Origin: Candidatus Rifleibacteriota bacterium
GTDB lineage: Bacteria; Riflebacteria; Ozemobacteria; Ozemobacterales; Ozemobacteraceae
Length of the DNA stretch: 5,823 nt
Direction of reading: 5' to 3'
NCBI GenBank assembly: GCA_022704885.1
Contig: JAKJFO010000064.1
Coordinates: 1 to 5,823, forward strand
Shown: piece after piece, positions 1 to 5,085 of the stretch
How positions within the stretch are numbered: position 1 is the first letter of the stretch
How the letters are laid out: every line of letters starts with the position of its first letter
Program-made: the position numbers and the translations under genes
Notes under the pieces: generated by a model
Database searches by the model: none
The model's input: the letters and a program-made list of their open reading frames with translations, nothing else
Told to the model about the DNA's origin: nothing

Positions 1-1410
1 AATACGGGTGGCGATTTCGCTGCCCGTCAGCATTTTTTCCAGCTCCTGCAGGACTTCGACGTCGCCAAGCCGAAAAAGGGCCTTGGCAGCATTCGATCGC
101 GTACGATTATCGCTGTCGCGCAGCATTGGTCGAAGAACATTGATACCAGATTCGCCCAGCACCTCTTCGAGACTTTCGACGGCATTGGCGCGAACACGTG
201 AATCGCGGTCACGTAGTGCGTTCTGCAGGGTAGGAATTCCGGACCGGTCACCGATTCGCCCCAGACTGGTGATTACCGCCGATCTGATCTTGAAATTGCG
301 GTCGGTCTTGAGCATTTTGACCAGCCATGGCACCGCCGAAACGATACGCAGACGCCCCAGCGTAATGACCGCCTGCAGCTTTACAAAAGGTATCTTGTCA
401 GAAAGCATGCGAACCAGAAGCTCTGTCTGTGCTTCCCTCGCGCGATTGGCAAGGGCCAGAGCGGCGTTCTTGCGCACATCGGCATCGTCATCCTTGAGCA
501 GATCAACGCTCATTTCAAGCGCCTGATCATGGTCTATCACCGACAGCACATAACCCAGAGTTGCACGAATCCATTTATCAGGATCTTCGAGCATGCTGCG
601 CATTATCGGGGTCAGATCGACACTGCCAAGACTGGCCGCGGCAACCATGGCGTTACCACGCACGCGGTTGTTGGGGTGCTTCAAAAATGGTTGAATCAAT
701 ACCAGAGCTTTTTCAGCCGGCAGACCAAGACGGGCGAGGCTTTCGACGGCATTGGCCTTGACGCGGTCGTCGGTGTCACGCAATGCCTTGGTCAGCGTCG
801 GAACCGAGGTCAGATCACCAATTGCACCGAGCGCGGTAATAATCGCCGAACGCTTGCGCTCATTTCTTTCCTTCAGATAGAAGGCGACCAGCGGATTGGT
901 AGCGCGGTGCGCTCCCAGACGGGCGAGTGCGTCGACGACATTCAGAAAAATCCATTCGTTGTTCTCGCCCAGACAGCCGAGCAGATGCGAAACCGCCGAA
1001 CTGTCCTTCAACTTGCCAAGCGCACTGATACTGCAGAAACGAACGTTGGGATCGAGATCGCTCAGGCCCTCAATAAGCGCATCAACCGCCTTGCGGTCAT
1101 GAAATGCGCCGAGAGCGAGAGCGATATTCGGCCTGACTTCGCGATCAGCCTCCTTGAAGGCATCGAGCAGAGGCTGCAAAGCCTCCGGGTCGCCGATTTC
1201 GGCCAGAGCCAGCGGCATCTGTTGATCCTGACGTTCCTGCAGCAAGGCTGCGATCAAAGGTTTGACCGCTTCCGGGTCGCCGATCTTGCCAAGAGAACGC
1301 GCGCCCTCACCACGCAGACGCGAATCCTGGTGCGACAAAAATCCGATAAGCTTTCTGGTGCACGGCTTCAAAAGCCAGAAGCCGTTCTGTCTTAAACTGT
1401 GGTTTCCCAA
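1..1410 (-). CDS. HEAT-repeat protein (PBS-lyase type repeats), partial at its C-terminus
   Basis: The minus strand is open from TTG 1410 to the window edge, 470 codons without a stop. The translation is a tandem array of about 14 units of roughly 31 residues, each a pair of helices. The units share a pattern of paired acidic residues, then VR, then an A..AL(G).(I/L)GD core, then (V/I)..L...L. This is typical of HEAT_2 / PBS-lyase HEAT-like repeats, which form curved scaffolds binding proteins or cofactors. No signal peptide, membrane segment or catalytic domain is visible, so a cytoplasmic scaffold role is inferred and the partner is unknown. The TTG start is chosen because an in-frame TAG lies at 1426-1428, GAGGA sits 7 bases before the TTG, and the first half-repeat begins about ten residues later. 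The gene follows the Tudor-like gene on the same strand, but a terminator lies between them. The family call is firm; the function is not known. Confidence 0.88.
   Translation of the reverse strand, partial: MGNHSLRQNGFWLLKPCTRKLIGFLSHQDSRLRGEGARSLGKIGDPEAVKPLIAALLQERQDQQMPLALAEIGDPEALQPLLDAFKEADREVRPNIALALGAFHDRKAVDALIEGLSDLDPNVRFCSISALGKLKDSSAVSHLLGCLGENNEWIFLNVVDALARLGAHRATNPLVAFYLKERNERKRSAIITALGAIGDLTSVPTLTKALRDTDDRVKANAVESLARLGLPAEKALVLIQPFLKHPNNRVRGNAMVAAASLGSVDLTPIMRSMLEDPDKWIRATLGYVLSVIDHDQALEMSVDLLKDDDADVRKNAALALANRAREAQTELLVRMLSDKIPFVKLQAVITLGRLRIVSAVPWLVKMLKTDRNFKIRSAVITSLGRIGDRSGIPTLQNALRDRDSRVRANAVESLEEVLGESGINVLRPMLRDSDNRTRSNAAKALFRLGDVEVLQELEKMLTGSEIATRI
173..189. repeat. 17-base direct repeat inside the HEAT array, copy 2
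   Basis: The 17 bases here are identical to those at 740-756, 567 bases away, which equals 189 codons or about six HEAT units. They encode the shared residues ANAVES on the minus strand. The similarity extends more loosely on both sides at protein level (SA.IT.LG.IGD ... PTL..ALRD.D.RV.ANAVESL), which suggests an old duplication of repeat units. Confidence 0.7.
740..756. repeat. 17-base direct repeat inside the HEAT array, copy 1
   Basis: Exact partner of the copy at 173-189. It lies in the HEAT unit around residues 195-228 of the leftward protein; the partner lies around residues 384-415. Matching flanking residues but diverged codons point to an old duplication, not a recent one. Confidence 0.7.
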
Positions 1411-1417
1411 CTTTGCG

Positions 1418-1422
1418 TCCTC
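1418..1422 (-). promoter_or_regulatory. ribosome binding site of the HEAT-repeat gene
   Basis: Reading the minus strand, GAGGA stands 7 bases before the TTG at 1410. This site decides the TTG start, since no ATG occurs between the upstream in-frame stop and the first HEAT unit. Confidence 0.65.
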
Positions 1423-1441
1423 GTTCTACCAGATTCTTCTT

Positions 1442-1469
1442 AAAAAAAGACCCGGCCTAACCGGGTCTT
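1442..1469 (-). terminator. intrinsic (Rho-independent) terminator of the Tudor-like gene
   Basis: On the minus strand a 9-bp perfect stem (AAGACCCGG / CCGGGTCTT, 1469-1461 with 1455-1447) closes a 5-base loop and runs straight into a tract of seven T. It lies 21 bases past the stop of the leftward Tudor-like gene, the normal place for its terminator. It also lies 37 bases before the start of the next leftward gene, so it should uncouple the two unless there is readthrough. The plus-strand side has only a short T run, so it is mainly a leftward terminator. Confidence 0.9.
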
Positions 1470-1490
1470 CTTTTAGCTGGATCTATTTTA

Positions 1491-1745
1491 TCAACCCATC
1501 CGCAGGTTTTTTACTCCAACCTTTTCGAAAGCAACCTTCATTTTGTTGATTCCGTCGTCGGTGGTCCCTGTTTCGATAACTTCTCCGGTGTCATCCCATA
1601 TTTTGTGATACACAATGTCACCTTTTGCGAATGTAGCGGTCATCGAATACTCGCGAGCCTCGCCTGAAGTGGTTTTGCCCTTTTTCTTGGGCGTAATTTC
1701 TTCACTGGCTGCACCAGCTTTTTTGATCGTCTTTGCACGTGCCAT
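1491..1745 (-). CDS. small protein with UvrD/PcrA C-terminal-like Tudor domain
   Basis: This 84-residue protein has two parts. Residues 1-38 are rich in Lys, Ala, Thr and Ser (MARAKTIKKAG..., KKKGK) and look like a flexible basic tail. Residues 39-84 follow a pattern of F.KGD.V.H...D..G.V, then V.F...G.K.L. This matches the Tudor-like fold at the C-terminus of UvrD/PcrA helicases, which contacts RNA polymerase, and is also like CarD-type and DUF3553 domains. A role in contacting RNA polymerase or nucleic acid is inferred from that likeness, not shown. The ATG has a strong GGGAGGG site 7 bases upstream, a plausible promoter before it and a strong terminator after it, so it looks like a real, independently transcribed gene. 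No helicase motifs are present; it is a free-standing domain. It might instead be a plain uncharacterised SH3-like protein. Confidence 0.82.
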   Translation of the reverse strand: MARAKTIKKAGAASEEITPKKKGKTTSGEAREYSMTATFAKGDIVYHKIWDDTGEVIETGTTDDGINKMKVAFEKVGVKNLRMG

Positions 1746-1752
1746 AACTCTA

Positions 1753-1759
1753 CCCTCCC
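1753..1759 (-). promoter_or_regulatory. ribosome binding site of the Tudor-like gene
   Basis: GGGAGGG on the minus strand, 7 bases before the ATG at 1745. It is strong enough to indicate good translation of this small protein. Confidence 0.85.
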
Positions 1760-1778
1760 TTCAAGGAAGTTTGAGAAT

Positions 1779-1807
1779 AAATTACCATAGACTATCCACC
1801 AAGTCAA
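1779..1807 (-). promoter_or_regulatory. probable sigma70-type promoter of the Tudor-like gene
   Basis: Minus strand: TTGACT (1807-1802) is a five-of-six match to the -35 consensus, followed by a 17-base spacer and TAATTT (1784-1779), a weak three-of-six -10. Transcription would start near 1772, giving a leader of about 26 bases with the ribosome binding site inside it. The -35 and the spacing support the call; the -10 is the weak point. Confidence 0.5.
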
Positions 1808-1865
1808 ATATTTACTGTGGAAAAAACTTAGATCTGATAACAGTCCGAAATTTTACGGTGCGTAA

Positions 1866-1894
1866 TTGACACTCTCTGTACAGAACCGTATAAT
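1866..1894 (+). promoter_or_regulatory. perfect-consensus sigma70 promoter of the clostripain-like gene
   Basis: TTGACA at 1866-1871, a 17-base spacer, then TATAAT at 1889-1894: both hexamers and the spacing equal the housekeeping consensus. Transcription should begin near 1901, leaving a leader of about 25 bases that contains GGAGGA. A-rich stretches upstream (1821-1826, 1848-1855) could act as UP-like elements. The TTG that opens the longest reading frame is the first three bases of this -35 box, so it cannot be the translation start of this transcript. Full-consensus promoters are uncommon in genomes and often have a repressor or other brake. Confidence 0.85.
1875..1884. promoter_or_regulatory. 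10-bp palindrome in the promoter spacer, candidate operator
   Basis: TCTGTACAGA is a perfect inverted repeat lying wholly between the -35 and -10 boxes of the rightward promoter. A repressor bound there would block RNA polymerase. It is short, so chance is possible. It has the CTGT/ACAG half-sites of an enterobacterial LexA box but lacks the 8-base separation, so it is not called one. Confidence 0.3.
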
Positions 1895-1914
1895 TAAAGT
1901 GCTTAGTCAGCGCT

Positions 1915-1920
1915 GGAGGA
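1915..1920 (+). promoter_or_regulatory. ribosome binding site that fixes the protease start
   Basis: GGAGGA, near-perfect Shine-Dalgarno, ending 5 bases before GTG 1926. It lies inside the longer open frame and supports the GTG as the true start. Confidence 0.85.
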
Positions 1921-1925
1921 AAAGT

Positions 1926-4589
1926 GTGGATAATACAAGTATAAGAACCTCGACAGCTTTAATCATCGCAATACTGCTTTTTGCAGCGGTTTCTCCTGCC
2001 TTTTCAGCATCACAACCGGCCGAAAAGGAATGGACCTTCATGATTTTCATGGCGGCCGACAACAATCTTGAAGCCGCTACTTCACTCGACATTAACGAAA
2101 TCGAGAAATACGGCTCGACCGACCAGATCAATTTCGTCGCGCAGATCGACCGTAATGGCGGTTATTCGAACAATTCCGAACTCAAATGGGCTGGTGCCCG
2201 ACGCTTTTTCATAACCAAAGATAAAGAGCCCGATAAAATGAGCTCTGAGATGGTCGAAGATCTCGGCGATGTCGATATGGCCGATCCCACTGCTCTGACT
2301 GACTTTGTCGAATGGGTCAAAGAAAATTATCCGGCCCGCCGTTACGCGCTCATCCTCTGGAACCACGGCACCGGCTGGAAAGAAATTCAACCCGGCGCCA
2401 TGGACCCCGAAGTCGGCGAAATTGGCCTGCCTTCCGGGATGCAATCAGCAATCAACAACATTTCCTACAACATCTCCTACGACGATACCTCCAAATCATC
2501 AATGAGCATACCAGTGCTCGGCGAAACTCTTGGCCAGATCAAGAGTATTCTCGGCCAGCCCATCGATCTTCTCGGTTTCGACGCCTGCCTTATGCAGATG
2601 GTCGAAGTAACCTGGACTTCCGCTCCCCATGCCCTGTTTCAGGTTGGCTCACCAGACCTCGAACCCGAACGTGGCTGGCCTTATGACCTGATAGCTGCCG
2701 CCCTTACCAAAAAACCGGCCATGGAAGCAAAAGAGCTCGCCGAAGCGATAGTCACTCTCTACAACAAATCTTACGTCGGCGGTTCGCAGGGCAATACTGC
2801 AGTAGTTCTGTCGGCTGTCGACTCCAGTAAAAGTGAAGCTTTCAAAAACGCTCTCAATGAATTCTGCAATTCAGCCCGTCGCAATATCAACGAAATCGAC
2901 AAATATGAGAACGCCAGAAACGAGGCGCTCAAATACTCATTCGGCGACTACGTCGACCTTGGCCATTTCCTCGAACTTCTGATCAAGAGCAAAGGCAACG
3001 CAGAAACCCGCTCGGCAGCTGCAGCACTGTTAAAAACCATGCGCGGCGACAGGCGCAAAACCGGTTATATAAGCAAAATGGCAAGCAACGGCGATAAATT
3101 CGCCAGCAGCACAGGCACGTCGATCTTTTTCCCGACCCGCCAGGGCTTCAAAACTTACCACAAGCGCTATAAGGTGCACACCCTCGCCCAGGAAACCGAA
3201 TGGTTCAACTTTCTCAGCGAGCTGACCACACCCAACATGGCTTATCTCAAGCTTGAAGACGTAATTCTGGAAGATAAAAACAAAGATGGCCGCATCGCCG
3301 CCGGCGAAGAAGTAGCGGTTCTTCTTTCGGTGCGAAATCTGGGGCGCAAACCCCTTGCCAGTGCCGAAATCACCTGCCGGTCAGACAGCAATCTCATCGA
3401 CACCGCTGAGCTGTCCACCACCCTTACCCGCCTGCCGGCACCCGGCAAGGTCGAGTTAATTCAGGGCTTCAAATTCACAGTATCTGAAGACGCACCTGTT
3501 CACAGTGAGATCACCATCAACCTGACGCTTTCTGGTCAGGGACTGCCTGACTCAACCATCAAAACGACTTTTTATATCAAAGAGCCTTTTGCCTCGACCG
3601 GTCACGCTCTGCTCGTCATCACCGACCACTTTTCACCAGCCAGCCCGGTTTTACAGCAGATGCTGCAGGGTGCCGGTGTAAAATTCGACACCTGGGATCG
3701 CGTATTCGATGGCGAACTGCGCCCGGAGGTGCTCAAGCGCTATCTCGATGGCTGGGTACTGGTTGCATCTCAGGATTCAACTCCCGAACAGTCGCTCAGC
3801 GAAGAAGAACTCTCTGCTCTCGACAGCTTCTTAAAATCTGGCGGTCGCCTCGTTCTTAACGGACAGGATCTCGCCTTCACCCTGCGTGAAAGCGACTTTC
3901 TGCGCACCCGCTGCAAGGTGCGCTTCGTTCAGGATGACGTCAACGTACACGTAGTCTCAGGCGCCAACGGCTTTGCCGGCGGCCAGAGCTTTCAGATATT
4001 CGGCGGCGATGGCGCCAACAACCAGAAATGGCCTGATGAAATCGACCCGCTCAGCGGCGCCGAGCCAATCATAAAGTACGAAGATGGCGCACGCGACAAA
4101 GCTGACGACAGAGATATGAACGGCCCCAGCCACAAACCGGGCTCGGTATCGCGTGGCATAAAATCGAGCGGCGTTGCCGGCATCAAGCTGGTCGATGGTT
4201 ACCGGCTGATGCTCTTCACCTTCGGCATCGAAGCGGTCAACAGCAACAGTCAGAGAATCGCACTGATGAAAGAGATTGCATACTTCATGCAGCCCGACTC
4301 GGCAAGCGAACTGCAAAACCTTGCCAGTGCCGCTTCCCGCCGCATACCAGCCGGCCAGGCAAGCGAACGCGTAATTCTCGAACGCGCCGACCTGCTCTCA
4401 AGCGTTGAAGACAGACTTCTCAACCAGATCAGAGAAGAATTCAACAAAAACCCGCAGGCTCGCGACCGTGTGCTCAACGAAATCCGCTCGCTGCCGTCCC
4501 AGGAACGCCGCGCTCTGAACCGTCTCGAAAAAAATGTTCAATCACTATTGGATTTTAGTGAAGAGCATGGTACTCTGAGGCAACGCTGA
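1926..4589 (+). CDS. secreted clostripain-family (C11) cysteine peptidase, multidomain
   Basis: The product is an 887-residue exported protease. The GTG start follows GGAGGA and gives a clean signal peptide: short polar N-terminus with Arg7, hydrophobic core at about 11-22, likely cleavage near residues 27-28 (AFSA), and no lipobox Cys. Residues 36-430 are the caspase-like C11 domain: WTFMIFMAADNNLE at 36-49, catalytic His147 in LWNHGTGW, and catalytic Cys221 in GFDACLMQ. The Asp two residues before the Cys is the one tied to Arg/Lys preference in studied C11 enzymes, so a trypsin-like P1 choice is inferred. Clostripain relatives mature by self-cleavage between His and Cys; the 74-residue gap here contains Lys residues that could serve. 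Residues 450-461 form an EF-hand-like loop (D.N.DG.I...E) opening a beta-sandwich to about 555. Residues 559-789 resemble a class I glutamine-amidotransferase-like fold without an evident catalytic triad. Residues 790-887 are charged and helical. No LPXTG or other clear surface anchor is seen. The substrate is unknown. Confidence 0.9.
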   Translation: MDNTSIRTSTALIIAILLFAAVSPAFSASQPAEKEWTFMIFMAADNNLEAATSLDINEIEKYGSTDQINFVAQIDRNGGYSNNSELKWAGARRFFITKDKEPDKMSSEMVEDLGDVDMADPTALTDFVEWVKENYPARRYALILWNHGTGWKEIQPGAMDPEVGEIGLPSGMQSAINNISYNISYDDTSKSSMSIPVLGETLGQIKSILGQPIDLLGFDACLMQMVEVTWTSAPHALFQVGSPDLEPERGWPYDLIAAALTKKPAMEAKELAEAIVTLYNKSYVGGSQGNTAVVLSAVDSSKSEAFKNALNEFCNSARRNINEIDKYENARNEALKYSFGDYVDLGHFLELLIKSKGNAETRSAAAALLKTMRGDRRKTGYISKMASNGDKFASSTGTSIFFPTRQGFKTYHKRYKVHTLAQETEWFNFLSELTTPNMAYLKLEDVILEDKNKDGRIAAGEEVAVLLSVRNLGRKPLASAEITCRSDSNLIDTAELSTTLTRLPAPGKVELIQGFKFTVSEDAPVHSEITINLTLSGQGLPDSTIKTTFYIKEPFASTGHALLVITDHFSPASPVLQQMLQGAGVKFDTWDRVFDGELRPEVLKRYLDGWVLVASQDSTPEQSLSEEELSALDSFLKSGGRLVLNGQDLAFTLRESDFLRTRCKVRFVQDDVNVHVVSGANGFAGGQSFQIFGGDGANNQKWPDEIDPLSGAEPIIKYEDGARDKADDRDMNGPSHKPGSVSRGIKSSGVAGIKLVDGYRLMLFTFGIEAVNSNSQRIALMKEIAYFMQPDSASELQNLASAASRRIPAGQASERVILERADLLSSVEDRLLNQIREEFNKNPQARDRVLNEIRSLPSQERRALNRLEKNVQSLLDFSEEHGTLRQR

Positions 4590-4603
4590 CATCCACCACC
4601 TGT

Positions 4604-4632
4604 GGCAGCAGGCATGAAGACCTGAAACTGCC
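4604..4632 (+). other. weak hairpin after the protease gene
   Basis: GGCAGCAGG (4604-4612) can pair with CCTG (4621-4624) and CTGCC (4628-4632), leaving an AAA bulge and an 8-base loop. There is no T tract after it, so it is not a standard intrinsic terminator. It could be a transcript-end stabiliser or chance. The rest of the 112-base gap shows no convincing promoter or small gene. Confidence 0.25.
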
Positions 4633-4701
4633 GACCAGCAGCTCTCTGATGAATGTTCAGCTGTTTGTCATGTACTTTGAGTCAAAACCGGATATCTCAG
4701 A

Positions 4702-5085
4702 TTGAACAAGCCAAAAGTTCTTATAAACCAACCATCTGCCGAGATCAACGGCCGCAGCAACGGCCGCGAAGAATCGCAGCCGGCGGCGCTGCGCAACCGC
4801 TGGCACATCATCAGGCTTTACCTGACAGCCATTCTTCTGCTTGGCGCCATGTTCACCGTCTATGTGTGGCAATCGACCAAGATGGTCGAGATAAAACTCA
4901 GAATCAAAGCAGTCGAAGGTGATATCGACACGCTTGAAAATGCCAATGCCGATCTGCGCGGAGAAATCTCAAAGCTGCAGTCTCTGACTCGCATCGAAGC
5001 CGTTGCCAAAAGCGATCTTGGCATGGTCGAGCCGACCCGTCTGGTTTATATAACCATGCCGGAAAAATGGAATTCCCGGCCATGA
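4702..5085 (+). CDS. ftsL: FtsL-like cell-division protein
   Basis: A 127-residue single-pass membrane protein. Residues 1-38 form a basic cytoplasmic tail, about 39-56 are a transmembrane helix (LYLTAILLLGAMFTVYVW), and about 57-95 are a heptad-like charged segment suited to a coiled coil. Then comes the family's closing motif: RIE at 97-99, LGM at 106-108 and Pro111. FtsL pairs with FtsB/DivIC through its periplasmic coiled coil and, with FtsQ, activates FtsW-FtsI septal wall synthesis. Size, topology and overlap with rsmH support FtsL. The closely similar FtsB/DivIC family is the main alternative, because its C-terminal motif looks alike. The start is TTG 4702: an in-frame TGA at 4678-4680 closes the frame upstream, and the first in-frame ATG lies inside the membrane helix. 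Only a weak GGA precedes the TTG by about 9 bases, so translation may be modest. No promoter is clear in the gap before it. Confidence 0.78.
   Translation: MNKPKVLINQPSAEINGRSNGREESQPAALRNRWHIIRLYLTAILLLGAMFTVYVWQSTKMVEIKLRIKAVEGDIDTLENANADLRGEISKLQSLTRIEAVAKSDLGMVEPTRLVYITMPEKWNSRP

Noticed and set aside
529..1395. Plus-strand open frame of 288 codons opposite the HEAT gene
   Set aside because: The minus strand gives a regular HEAT-repeat protein over the same bases. The plus frame has no domain-like pattern and is a by-product of the repeated codon pattern. The same holds for 8-526 plus.
1..1410. CRISPR array or DNA satellite, because of regular spacing of about 93 bases
   Set aside because: The periodicity is at the amino-acid level (HEAT units of about 31 residues); the DNA units are diverged and in an open frame.
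1875..1884. LexA (SOS) box in the protease promoter
   Set aside because: CTGT and ACAG half-sites are present but directly adjacent, without the 8-base separation of the known enterobacterial box.
3957..4316. Minus-strand open frames within the protease gene (also 2082-2444)
   Set aside because: They are antisense to clear protease domains, with no ribosome site or recognisable motif.
4604..4632. Intrinsic terminator after the protease gene
   Set aside because: The stem is bulged and no T tract follows; it is kept only as a weak hairpin.
4665..4697. Promoter for ftsL using TTGTCA at 4665-4670
   Set aside because: No acceptable -10 hexamer lies at 16-18 bases, and the nearest AT-rich stretch is almost at the start codon.
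4653..4922. Plus-strand open frame overlapping the start of ftsL in another frame
   Set aside because: Its translation is low-complexity and Arg/Gln/His-rich with no membrane or domain pattern, while the ftsL frame gives a full topology and family motif.
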